Notes under the pieces: generated by a model
The model's database searches: none
Seen by the model: the letters and a program-made list of their open reading frames with translations, nothing else
What the model was told of the DNA's origin: nothing
Made by a program: the position numbers and the translations under genes
From: Mesostigma viride
Taxonomy: Eukaryota > Streptophyta > Mesostigmatophyceae > Mesostigmatales > Mesostigmataceae
DNA: 64,000 nt
Direction: 5' to 3'
NCBI GenBank assembly: GCA_009746045.1
Contig: RPFO01001203.1
Location: 1 to 64,000 of the forward strand
In this document: one piece after another, positions 9,829 to 19,865 of the stretch
Numbering within the stretch: the first letter of the stretch is position 1
Layout: each line of letters begins with the position of its first letter

Positions 9829-11344
9829 ATGGCATCGGCTGCTACCGTTTCTTCCCCCAACCCCCTGCACCGCCGCCAAGGTCCGCGCGGTAAGCAATTC
9901 TTCCCCTTCGAACCGCGGCTTCCTTCGCCCCGTCTCCCTGGTTATCACACACGATCTGACCCACCGTTTCTTCCCTCACCTGTTTGCCCGTGCGCCTGAT
10001 CGCCCGTTTCTTCCCCGACGCAGGCCAAGCGCCCCCGACACGAAGAAGAATTCGAGAAGAACGTGCGCGCCGCGGAAAAGATGTACATTCGGATGTACCT
10101 CCCCAGTGAGGTGCACCTGGCCCGCAGGGTCGGGTGCAGCGGCCAGAAGATAAAATACGTGTCGGCCCCCGTGACCCCGGGGTGCCCGACGCTCGAAGTG
10201 GGCGCCCAGCTCGGGATGCTCGAATCTTCCCTCAACGACCGGATCCGCGTCAGGGCGCTCCCGGCTAACGACCCGCACGGCCCGTTCGGCGCGTTCGCCG
10301 GCCGGACTTCAAGGCGGGAGACGAGATCGGGGTGTACGGCGGCGCCCTGGTGCGGTACTACAGGCTGCCAGACGGAGATCTGGACACGTCGTCCGCCCAG
10401 GTGAAGACGGACGGATGCTACCGTCTGACGCTCTTCGACGGACGGACGTACGCGGTGTGCCTGGAGGCGGACACGTACTGCAACGAAACGGCCTTCATCA
10501 ACCACAACGAGGGCCGGGGCATTCAGAACTGCGAGTTCAAGACTCCCAACGACGCGTTGCTGTCCTCCCGCGTGTACGCCTTGAGGGACATCCGCGAGGG
10601 GGAGGAACTCCTCATCAACTACGGCGACAGCTACTTCAACCAGACGCCGGATACGGTCGACGCGCCCGCGCAGCCCCCCGTGCCCAAGAGGCCTCGCACG
10701 GCGCGGCGCCAGGAGTCCAGCGCGTCGAGCGCGCCGACGTCCGTCCAGACCGCCCGAGTATCCGTCCCGTCCTCCTCAATCCCGTACGCCCTGCCCGTCC
10801 AGTCCGTTCCGTCCGCCCTGCCCGCACCGTCCGCCCTGCCGGACTTCTCGGCCCGCATAGGCGACTGGCGCGCGTTCGGGCCGCAGACCCAGCGCGTCGT
10901 GGCGGCGCTCGTGAAGGACACCACGTGCGTCCTCGTCGGTAAGCGTTACGAGGACTCGAGAGGCAACTGCGTCGAGAAGGTCCCGGAGCTCAAGCCCCGC
11001 CTGGGCCGGCCAGAGGAGTGGCTGGCCCAGCCCGACGGGCCGACTTCGGCGCCCGTCTTCACCCGCTGCGTCGCCATCGGCCGTACGATCGGATTGGTGC
11101 CCCTGAGGGACTTCCGTCCACCCCGCTGGCCTCCCTGCCGTCCGTAGACGATCTCAACGAGTGCGGACTCGGCCGGGCGAGGCACGGCTCCGTCATCCTG
11201 GAGACCGAAACGGCCGCGGACGGTTCGCAGTGGGTTCGCGCCGTGGCCCTCGTCAAGACGACCAATGCCCGGCCCACTGTCGCGTCGTACCACGCGCGCG
11301 GGCTGACGCCCGCCCAGCTCTTGCTCGCCGCCCGCTCCTGCTGA
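9829..11344 (+). pseudogene. SET-domain protein (putative lysine methyltransferase), right arm copy
   Basis: Exon 1 is 9829-9889, the intron 9890-10023 (GT-AG) and exon 2 10024-11344. The SET fold is recognised by GAFAGRDFKAGDEIGVYGG (N-SET), FINHNEGRGIQNCEF (the NH..C..N cofactor pseudoknot) and GEELLINYGDSYF (catalytic Tyr region). A Pro/Ser-rich linker with PKRPRTARR, a likely nuclear signal, follows. The last 170 or so residues are homologous to the C-terminus of the next gene. SET enzymes transfer methyl groups from S-adenosylmethionine to lysines, often on histones. This copy has one extra C in exon 1 (near 9862), lacks a G in the SET domain (near 10303) and lacks a T near 11113. The other arm has none of these three defects. 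AATAAA is at 11429-11434. Confidence 0.75.
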
Positions 11345-11916
11345 GCGGCGACGATCCTATCGAATAGCCCGGGGGCTATCATGTGTACATGTAGATAGCG
11401 ACTTGTGATTAACACCATTTTATTGATTAATAAAGCCTTGCCTGCATGTTCCCGTCTCAAGTCTCAACATCATGCACACGTAGGACGCTAAGTCCCAAGT
11501 AGGCAGTCCCGACCGCGGCCGCGCGCGATGACGTTAGAGTAGCAGGACGCCGGGACAGTCCCAATGTCGCAAAGTCCCGAAAATGGCTAAGTCCCGAAAT
11601 CGCTAAGTCCCGGCCGCGGTATGGATCGCCGGCGTCCCATTGGTGGATACTAGCGCAGCTCCACGGTAACGATGGCGCGGCGCGGGAGATGCCCGGCCCA
11701 TCCGACGGTCGGCCGTGATTGGCACACGATCGGCGTTATCCACGGGGGTGATTGGCGACCCTCCGATCGCGGCGAATCCGGAGCGTCCGTTCGCCCACGA
11801 AAAACGTAAAGAGGAGGACAACCGGACTGTCCGGGCATCCTGCTCTCCAGCTCTCTCGAGTCCAGCTCTCCAGCTCTCTCCGACTCTCCAACTCTCTCCC
11901 CACCAATTCTTCCTCC
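11345..11916. promoter_or_regulatory. SET gene 3' region and promoter of shared-domain gene
   Basis: After the SET gene's AATAAA come three direct copies of the GACTTAG/GACTTTGCG motif. ATTGGTGGATACT (11639-11651) follows, then GTGATTGGCACACGATCGG and GTGATTGGCGACC (CCAAT boxes). The left-arm mirror has GCATAAAG where this arm has CGTAAAG, so a TATA element is plausible there. The 5' leader is a run of CTCTCC/AGCTCTC repeats. Confidence 0.55.
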
Positions 11917-13088
11917 ATGGATTCCGCACAGACGCCCGACCTGCGCTGCCTCTCCGAACTGTCCTTCGACATCCTGCGCCTGTTCCCCGAAAAGGTGAGC
12001 CAGACCTGCATTCTTCCCCCATCTAGCCATCCTCGCGCATGTCTGGCCCCTCGAATTCTTCCCTCTAACACACTCGCGCATCTTATGCTCGCATCCGCAC
12101 CATGCAGGACGTGGACATCATGGAGGGCCTGGGATGGGGAAGCTTCCCGACGCTCGACGAGATCGACCCGGACTGCGCCGGGGCGGCGTCCGGCGGCGAA
12201 TCGACCCCGGACAGCCCCGCGGACACCGCGCTCGTCGCCGCGCCTCCCCCGCCCCCCGAAGGCGCGCGAGTGGGGCCGTGGACGTACCTCCTGCTGGCGG
12301 ACATCACCGACGCCTCCAGCCAAGTGGTCGGCCCGCTCAAGCACAGCGCGCCGGTCAGCTCGTTCGCGGACGCCTACGGCTTCCCCGCCTCGCCGTCCCA
12401 CGAAACGGGCACGTGGGCGCAGGGCTCCGACACCGTCCTCCCGCCCACGCCGGCGCCCGCGCCCGCGCCTCGTCCCGCGCCCGCCCCTCGTCCCGCGACC
12501 AAGAAGCGGCCCGCCGCCGAGATGACGACGGACGGCAGCGAGTTTCCCAACTTTTCCGACCGCGTCAAGGACTGGCCCGCATTCGGCCCCCTGACCAAGC
12601 GACACCTGGCCTCGTCCGTGTTCGCGCACGTGGCGCGCGACCCGACCGTGCGCAGACAGGACGACGCCAAGGGCCGCACGCGCTGGGTCGACTCCGCGGG
12701 GAAGTTCGTGGAAGTGATCCCGTCATACGAAGTCGGCGTCGGGGCCGACTACTGGCTGAGCGAGCCGGCGACCGCGCCGGACGGCACTGTGTACCGCACC
12801 TTTCGCCACGCCGGCCGGCCGGGGCGCACGATCGGACTCGTCCCACTGAGGGACTTCGCTCGCACTCCGCTCGCTGCGATCCTGTCCTCGCACGAGGCGC
12901 GTCGGGCCGGCCTTTCCAAGCGGCCAAATGCCAACGTGTTCCTGGAGTACGAGCGGAGGACGGACGGGTCCACCTGGGTGCGCGCCGTGTGCATCAGCTC
13001 CATCCCGCCCAGCCGCGGCGTGCCCGCCGTATACCACGAGGACGGCGTGTCCCCGGCCCGCGTCCTCGCCGACGCGCGCGCCGCGTGA
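11917..13088 (+). CDS. Spliced nuclear-type protein sharing the SET protein's C-terminal domain
   Basis: Exon 1 is 11917-11994 (26 codons), the intron 11995-12107 (113 bp, GTGAGC to ATGCAG) and exon 2 12108-13088, for 352 aa. This arm is intact. Residues 1-70 are acidic. A Pro/Ala-rich linker ending in ATKKRPAAE, a possible nuclear signal, lies near residue 150. The C-terminal 180 or so residues align with the end of the SET protein: DFSARIGDWRAFGP matches NFSDRVKDWPAFGP, GRTIGLVPLRDF is identical, and both end GxxPAxxLAxxR-like. There is no SET domain here, so this may be a partner or competitor of the enzyme through the shared module. AATAAA is at 13142-13147. I know of no named family. Confidence 0.8.
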
Positions 13089-13435
13089 GGTAGATAGCCA
13101 GGGTAGATAGGAGATACGTGCTTTAACCCCGCCTATTTATGAATAAAAGATTGTATGAACCCTATTCAATGAGTCCATCATGTTCCCACGGTAGCTAGAT
13201 GCGCATAGCTAGGACCGCGGACCCGCGAATTCGGCCAAGTCCCAAGCCCGCTATCCGGGCGCGTCCGTGCGCGTTGACGCCACGTGCCTTATGCTTACAT
13301 CCGTCACCGTCTAGGTCCGTCCCGGTCACTCGGTAGTACGCGCGCCTTTCATTGGTGGATACTAGGAGTACGGCGCCAGAAGAGAGGTGCGGTTCACATC
13401 CGCCCCGTGGATCTCCCGCCGAACGGAGCGATCCG
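13089..13435. other. 3' region of shared-domain gene
   Basis: This contains AATAAA (13142-13147), a GGCCAAGTCCC variant of the repeated motif, and ATTGGTGGATACT at 13351-13363. No gene is seen. Confidence 0.6.
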
Positions 13436-14290
13436 ATTGGAGGATACTCGGAGCGCCGCGCCGATTCGGCCCGAAACGGGTGCATCCCTCCGTTCCACCC
13501 TCCCTTTTTGCCCTCTTCACCCCCTTTTTTGACCCCCGAAAACCCCCTTCCCGACCCCGAAAAAGGCCTGTTCCGGTGTTCCGGCCCACCCCCCCTGGGC
13601 CGGTATCATCTGAAAAAAAAAATTTTCTGGGGCCAAAATCCTTCGTTTTGGACTTAGCCGATTTCGGCCTCCTCTCTCTCTCTTCCCTCTCTCTTCCCTC
13701 TCCCCTCTCTCTCCTCTCCCTTCCCGTCTTTACATATCCAGGGTATAGGGTTCTATTTATTTATTTTTCCTATAAAATCAGTTTTATAAATGATACCAGC
13801 ACGCCCCCTCCGGGAATAGGAACGGTATATATAGGCGGCTATTCGTCCTATTTAACCGTGGGGCGTGAATAGGACACCGTCTTATATATCCTATTTCCGG
13901 GATGGCGTGCCGGTATCTTTTCTAAAACTGATTTTATAGGAAAAATAAATAAATAGAACCCTATACCCCTGGATATATAGGGACGGGAAGAGAGGGGAGA
14001 AGAGAGAGGGAGAGGAGAGAGAAAGGAGAGGGAGAGAGAAAGGAGAGGGAGGGAGAGAAAGGGGAAGAGGAGAGGCCGAAAACGGCTAAGTCCAAAACGA
14101 AGGATTTCGGTCCCAGAAAATTTTTTTTTTCAAATGATACCGGCCCAGGGGGGGGGCCGGAACACCGGAACAGGGCTTTTCGGGGTCGGGAAGGGGGTTT
14201 TCGGGGGTCAAAAAGGGGTGAAGAGGCAAAAAGGGAGGTGGAACAGAGGGTACACCCGTCTCTGGCGCGGCGCTTGGAGTATCCACCAAT
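13436..14290. repeat. Nested palindrome within right arm
   Basis: This mirrors the element at 2148-3008, centred near 13860 (CCTATT 13847-13852, AATAGG 13868-13873). It lies between the AATAAA of one gene and the promoter of the next. The purine/pyrimidine runs differ in length between arms. Confidence 0.9.
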
Positions 14291-14504
14291 AGGATACGAG
14301 CGAGCGTCCGATCGGATCGGTTGGCGCGGCGCAGGCAGAGTGATTGGCACACCGTGGATCGGAGGATCATCCTGGCCGTCCGTGGGAGCCCGTCGCCACT
14401 ACATAAACGGGACACCCACTCTGTCCGGGCATCCCACGCAACGAGCTCTCACTCGAGACACGGCCTCGAAAGCCCTCTCCCCATCTCCCGAAATCTTCCC
14501 CCAA

Positions 14505-15220
14505 ATGGCCACTCCCAATTCCTCCCCGGTGTCCGGCGCGGTCGTCCAGGTAAGAATTGAGGGCGCGAGGACTCTCTCTCTGTCCGCCATTCTTCCCCGA
14601 GTCTGTTCGCGTGTCCGCTTGTCCTGTTTCTCTCGCTGACCTCGATCGTGCATTCTTCCCTCGCGTGCTGTCCGCGCCCCCCGCAGGCCGACACGGTTCC
14701 CCAGGCGCCCGGGGCGCCCCGAAAGCCGCGCGAGGGAGACGATTCTTACCTGACTCACAAGCAGGCCGCCGCGGCCCGTCGCGACCCGATCCGGCCTCGC
14801 AAGCTGTTCAAGAAGCCCCACGCTCATTGCCGACGGTGCGGGCGCAGGACGACGCGCGTTGCGCTCATGAGGATGAAGCGGCATTTCCACGGGGGAGAGG
14901 AATGCGACATCCTCTGCAAGCGCTGCCGCGAACACGACGGGTTCTTCGAGTGGCGCATGGACTACGCGCGCGTCTGCGATTACCAGATCGCCGAAGAGGC
15001 CGGCGAGCAGGTCCTCAGGGACTTCGGCCACCCCTCCGCGGCCTGTGACAAGAAGTGCAAGCTCATCCGCGAACGCTCCGAGGGGGACGTTATCGATCTC
15101 ATGTTCGACGAGCACTTTGACCCGTTCGACGAGGACGACGACTGGAATCCAGGCTGGAACCGCGATTCTGACGGTACCCTGGACGAGTCCGAGGACGATG
15201 ACGACCTGTCGGATTTTTAG
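14505..15220 (+). CDS. Cys-rich zinc-binding-type protein with acidic tail (right arm copy)
   Basis: Exon 1 is 14505-14549 (15 codons), the intron 14550-14686 (137 bp, GTAAGA to CCGCAG, phase 0) and exon 2 14687-15220, for 192 aa. The central part has CRRCG, then a basic MRMKRHFH stretch, then CDILCKRC and a later C-x-C-like pair. This is consistent with one or two zinc-binding knuckles, although no named finger class fits. The final 40 or so residues are strongly acidic (DEHFDPFDEDDDW, ESEDDDDLSDF), as in activation domains or histone-binding tails. ACATAAAC near 14402 fits a TATA element, and AATAAA is at 15311-15316. Both arms encode the same protein, so it is the best-supported gene of the element. 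Confidence 0.82.
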
Positions 15221-15449
15221 TGGGAACTTAGGGGTGGACAGCCCTACCAAGCTCCTCCTATTGGAGGCTCGAAACGAGAGCCTCGTCATGTAATGCACTA
15301 TTTAATTATGAATAAAGGAACCCTCTTGTCTTGCTCAACGAGTCATCCCACGCGCGCCCATCATGCACTAGGTAGGACCCGCGGCCTCGCGACCGAAATC
15401 GGCTAAGTCCTATAGACGTCCTCGGACCCGGCGATGACCCGCGCCGTCA

Positions 15450-15791
15450 CGCGATGACCGACACGTGGCACCGTCGATGACCGACACGTGGCACCGTCGA
15501 TGACCGACACGTGGCACCGTCGATGACCGACACGTGGCACCGTCGATGACCGACACGTGGCACCGTCGATGACCGACGCGTGGCACCGTCGATGACCGAC
15601 ACGTGGCACCGTCGATGACCGACACGTGGCACCGTCGATGACCGACACGTGGCACCGTCGATGACCGACGCGTGGCACCGTCGATGATCGACACGTGGCA
15701 CCGTTGATGATCGACACGTGGCACCGTCGATGACCGACACGTGGCACCGTCGATGACCGACACGTGGCACCGTCGATGATCGACACGTGGC
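15450..15791. repeat. 23-bp G-box array, right arm (15 copies)
   Basis: This is the mirror of 655-990, written as ACACGTGGCACCGTCGATGACCG. Two copies have CGCGTG. Three copies near the outer end have GATCGA where others have GACCGA; in the left arm the matching outermost copy appears as a deletion. The copy number is the same in both arms. Confidence 0.9.
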
Positions 15792-15828
15792 AGATGTCTC
15801 GCGCGATGGCTGGGACACGTGTGGCGTA

Positions 15829-16060
15829 GTACAAACTAGTACAACGTGGGTTTCCGTACTTCAAACTTACGTAACTAGTCAGTTGGGTAGTACAAACTAG
15901 TACAACGTGGGTTTCCGTACTTCAAACTTACGTAATTAGTCAGTTGGGTAGTACAAACTAGTACAACGTGGGTTTCCGTACTTCAAACTTACGTCACTGG
16001 CCAGTTAGGTAATACAAACTAGTACAATGTGGGTTTCCGTACTTCAAACTTACGTCGGCT
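15829..16060. repeat. 62-bp tandem repeats, right arm
   Basis: Mirror of 390-615. From 16061 to 16447 the arm continues without a gene. Confidence 0.85.
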
Positions 16061-16447
16061 AGTTTGGAGTACTTCGGAGTAGATCCGTAGCGTCTGAAGT
16101 AAAGTTCCCTGTACGTCAAGTTGATTCCCCGCGCCCCGCGCAGATCTGACGCGTTGCAGGGCGGTACGGCGTAGTACACCGTATTTTGAAGTAATTCCGT
16201 ATCGTCTGAAGTACAATTCCATGTACGCCCCGTTAATTCCCCGCGCCCCGCGCAGGCTGGTCACGTTGTCGGACGGTACGACGTGGTACGCTTAGTTCCC
16301 GTGCCCCGCCGTACCACGCCTGTAGTATCGACGCCCCACGACGCGTCGCACGCGCCCTAGGCCCTCAGACTGCTCGCCGAGGCCAAGGACTTAGGCGATT
16401 TCGACTCGAAAAGGACTAGAGACGAAAAGGTGCGCGACGACAGGCGA

Positions 16448-16883
16448 TATCACTGTACCAGGGCGCATGTATAGTACATTTCGTGCCATGTGGCGACGGC
16501 ACAATAGACGAGATGCACGAAGCTCGCCAGTGCAGCAAATGGATATATAACGAAAGCAATGGTCGCCTGGCACGGAGAAGGGGCACACGATTGGATATTT
16601 AAGGATATTTAACGATTTATTGACGCATGCGATCCGGGGCATCGCCCCAAACGCGTAGATACTAAATGTCGATGTCGAAAAAGCGAGCAGCGTTCGGCAT
16701 TGTTGTCTGTCAACCGATGCATTTCCAGGTCATCACGTCCATGCCAGCGGACAGGAGACGGTTAGGACGTAACGCCAGCGTCTGGAACGCGTTTATATTG
16801 CGTCGACGTCTTCCCACGCATTGCCATCGTCTCCCCTTTCCATTTTCGTCGACGAAACTCACGCAATATCCGACAACGACGCC
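16448..16883. other. Region between palindrome and flanking gene
   Basis: Single-copy within the window. TTTATATT at 16792-16799 is a plausible TATA element for the following gene. No gene is seen. Confidence 0.5.
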
Positions 16884-17426
16884 ATGAATCCCAGGCCCAC
16901 CAACGCAGGGGGCGAGGCGATGGCGATGGTTGAAAGCTTGCACATCGCGTGCAGCCAGCTCGCGAATCGACTGCGCGATGCCAGGACGTCGCTGAGGCGC
17001 GTCTGTCGCGAGCATGGCGAATTCGAACAGCGCCTGAGCGACGTCGACAATGAATCCCCCGTTCACGCGATCCACGACGCGTGCCTCGGCCCCGTGACAG
17101 AGGATGGAGGACGCATCCTGCTGTTTCACATCACGTGGGACAGCGGCGAACAGGAGCTCGTCCAGGTGACCAGTCTCAACACAGGCTGCGACGATGCGGT
17201 CAAGGCGATGGCTGCCACATTTTCGTCTACTCGTAACCTGCCAGCAGGGGGGCACGTTCCCGTGACGCGAGAGGAAATGCTGGAGTTGTGGTCGATGCAC
17301 TTGCGCCTGCACGGGGTGATGGAGGCCGTTTTCCCTCCTCCCATAATTGGCCAGGGGACGATGCAGGGGATGTTGTTTGACCCCAGCACCCCCCTGGATT
17401 TCAATGCCATGTTTGCTGGCTGGTGA
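16884..17426 (+). CDS. Unknown 180-aa protein beside the palindrome
   Basis: The frame is open from 16821, but ATG at 16884 sits at a plausible distance from TTTATATT (16792-16799). AATAAA follows at 17479-17484, the same signal used by the palindrome genes and unlike the two host genes. There is no visible intron. The protein is mostly helical-looking at its N-terminus (heptad-like LHIACSQLANRLRDARTSLRRV) and has a later VTREEMLELWSMHLRLHGVM segment. I recognise no domain. By position and signals it could be the next gene of the same element; if the palindrome continues leftwards, its mirror would lie before base 1. Confidence 0.6.
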   Translation: MNPRPTNAGGEAMAMVESLHIACSQLANRLRDARTSLRRVCREHGEFEQRLSDVDNESPVHAIHDACLGPVTEDGGRILLFHITWDSGEQELVQVTSLNTGCDDAVKAMAATFSSTRNLPAGGHVPVTREEMLELWSMHLRLHGVMEAVFPPPIIGQGTMQGMLFDPSTPLDFNAMFAGW

Positions 17427-17589
17427 CATAAGTGGCTACTTGATAGCCATGATAATGACCTACCATGGCAATTGAATTAATAAAGGCATGATGTTCTCCA
17501 TGACAATGAGTTCTAGGAATTAGGGTAATTCATATTATTATTAATGTCTGCCTGGCCATTCCCCAGGAAAACGGGGTCACTCTGCAAAA

Positions 17590-17820
17590 ATTTTGCTGCG
17601 TGGCTGGAAAGGAGGGTGCGTGGCTGTGTGGCTGCGTGGCTGCGCTGCTGCGTGGCTGCGTGGCTGCGTGGCTGCGTGGCTGCGTGGCTGCGTGGCTGCG
17701 TGGCTGGCTGGGGGGGGGGGGGGGTGCCGGGTGCGTGGATGCGTGGATGTGTGGCTGGGTGGGTGCGTCACTGCGTGGCTGGCTGGCTCTGTGGCTGCGT
17801 GGGCGGCTGGATGGCCGGGT
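17590..17820. repeat. GCGTGGCT minisatellite
   Basis: Imperfect 8-bp repeats of GGCTGCGT, with a run of G at about 17710-17723. Reading frames here are low-complexity. A short open stretch after GCATGCAG near 17905 could be a terminal exon, but nothing supports it. From 17820 to 18490 I see no gene. Confidence 0.85.
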
Positions 17821-18492
17821 CAGCGTGGCTTCGTGTTCAATGGGATGCTAATATGTTGTTGCCTTTGGATGCCACAGTTCATGGATTCTTTTGTTCACAT
17901 GCAGGTGCTGCCGTCTTCCCCATCGACGTCGTCAAGACCGATGTCGCCAAGAAGGATGATGCAATCACTCTCGGCCATGTTTAACTCATGTGGGCCTTCA
18001 TGGCCATACGGGAAATATTATTGAATCATTTCTTTGACACTGAGTTGGCACTATACGCAACACCTTTGATGCACATGAGTGCAGGGCGCATGTGTTGAAA
18101 CCATGCAACCATGGCGATCCCTCAAAAAGTTTGGTTATGTAATAAGTGACACAATTATTCCGGACGTATGATGGCCCAACGTCCTGTAAGGTTGAGTTGT
18201 CTTGGAGGAGGAGCGTGATGACCGCGGAAGCCGCGTGGGTGTCTGTAGTGCTATATCTTGAAGATGTACGGTCTTGGAAGAGTTATGGTCTTGGAATCAT
18301 ATAATAATGAGCTTGGAATAAAGTTGCGGGCAGCCTTCAATTGGCATATGCTGTCTCATTGCGTTAATGGGTCAATTGTCTTAGTTTATATAATGTATAT
18401 CTTGGGAAACTCATTGCTTCAATAAAATGCATGCTAGGCGCAATCAACCCCCACAAACACATCTGAAAACTGCACAGTGCATCAAATGTATC

Positions 18493-19339
18493 CTAGACAA
18501 AAAAATGTATCCTAATCCGGTAAAACCACCCGGAAAGGTTTTGATAGCAGGCGGTACCCGTCATCGGCGACAGCACCGGAGTATCGGGAAAAGGAAACAC
18601 ACCTGGCTTGCCGAAACCAGATTTCCAGACAGTCTTGGCTGGCTCCTCAGTGGCAGGAGTGTCGTTAGGAAAAAACGAATCATCGAGCTCAGCCTCACCG
18701 CTCGGCACCGGACCCTCCGCACCCTTCTGGTAAACAAAGTCGTCATCGGAAGCGTCCGAGACAACGCTCTCGCTTTCCGCCGCCTTGGTCTGACGGCGCC
18801 TTTTCGGGGCGTGGCTGATGGCTGGGTTCTTCTTCGGGTTGCCGACAGCGCGCTTCCCCGGCTCGCGTCGCTTGACCGGTGTGGGCAGCTCGATATCCTC
18901 GGATTTGTCGTCGTCGTCCTCGCCGGCATCAGAATCGCTATCCTGGCCCTGCTCGCTATCATCGTCACTGCTACCTGCCGTTGGGACCTAAGTTCCTGGC
19001 TGCGCATTCTTTCACTAGAGCTTCGTACTCATCTGAGCTGCACGAATATATGAAAATCTGCTCACGGGTGAATGGGTACGTGAGCTTGTCGTCCGGGAAA
19101 TAGCACCGTGCACCATCTCCGGACCTGTTCACTGTCACTACCTTGCCCGGCAAACGTACCTCGCTGTGTTTTTCCCCATACTGCTCTATCGCCCAGTCTA
19201 GTCCGAATTTTTCCACTGGCACTGCCATGAAAATGCCCTTCTTTACCTTGAAAGTCCGTATATCTGCCTGCATTTCGCCATGTCTACGTCCGCGCTCCCC
19301 CCTTTCTTCGCATCCTTCGTTTTCGTACGTTTTTGTCAA
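18493..19339 (-). pseudogene. Broken nuclear-type ORF pair, possibly piggyBac-like
   Basis: Two consecutive frames on the minus strand look coding. 18971-19339 has KKGIFMAVPVEKFGLDWAIE and GKVVTVNRSGDGARCYFP, ending near GPNG. A shifted frame then runs from about 18970 to 18493 with an acidic SSDDDSEQGQDSDSDAGEDD block and the basic KRRREP/KRRRQT-type stretches. The two would be continuous but for a one- or two-base shift near 18970. Acidic plus basic N-termini of this kind precede DDE domains in piggyBac-like transposases, and a TTAA-CCCCTAAA end lies upstream at 20089. No DDE domain is visible, so the assignment is weak. Confidence 0.4.
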
Positions 19340-19526
19340 TTTTTTTTACCGCCCAAACCTGCATGCACCAGGGTACCCTGTTGACTTTGACCAGGGTTTC
19401 CACCCTGATACGGTGGTCAAATACGGTCAGACAAGTGTCCTACGGATAGAGTGAATCTAGATCTGGCCGGGCCCACTTCAAATGTTCCGCCGTCCAAGCC
19501 AAGTGTGTGACACTTTTTCGCTATTT

Positions 19527-19865
19527 TCGCAAAAAAAAAAATAAAATTTCGCACGAGTTCGCGTGATTTTCGCGTGATTTTCGCAACATTTTCACACATT
19601 TTCGCACGATTTCGCTCGATTTCGCACAATTTTGCATGATTTCGCACGATTTCGCATGGATTTCAACCAAGGGTCGTTTTGGGGAGTGACGTTTGACAAA
19701 ATTTCGCATGAATTCACACACGTTGTGGACATCAAAATTTTTTACCGTCGACATTTTTCACATGAAATTTCGCACGATTTCAGCAAATTTCGCACGATTT
19801 CAGCAAATTTCACACGATTTCAGCAAATTTCGCACAATTTCGCACGATTTCGCACGACGAATCAC
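19527..19865. repeat. TTTCGCACGA-type short repeat array
   Basis: Many imperfect copies of ATTTCGCACGATTTCGCA, with spacing of 10 to 20 bases. It lies between the broken ORF above and the CCCCTAAAC/TTAA end at 20086-20092. Such arrays occur in subterminal regions of DNA transposons. From 20093 to 20600 I see nothing identifiable. Confidence 0.7.

Larger units (their letters stand above)
8233..16447. repeat. Right arm of giant palindrome
   Basis: This is the mirror of 1-8209. The outermost recognisable match is GGCGA at 16443-16447 against TCGCC at the window start. From 16448 the sequence continues into single-copy DNA whose mirror, if any, lies before the window. In this arm the gene order from the centre is: H3-tail-like gene (minus), SET gene (plus), shared-domain gene (plus), Cys-rich gene (plus). 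Confidence 0.95.

Noticed and set aside
1-16447. Palindrome dismissed outright as an assembly fold-back artefact
   Set aside because: Not accepted as certain. The arms differ by a silent substitution and several repeat-unit variants, and the centre has an asymmetric loop. These fit a real inverted structure or a hairpin end as well as an artefact, so the question is left open.
17544-18024. Cys-Val-Ala-rich frames with a possible terminal exon after GCATGCAG
   Set aside because: Most of the length is the GCGTGGCT repeat, and the tail is too short to support a gene.
18427-19053. 208-codon plus-strand frame
   Set aside because: It is the antisense of the acidic minus-strand ORF pair, whose composition (acidic block plus basic nuclear-type stretches) is more credible.
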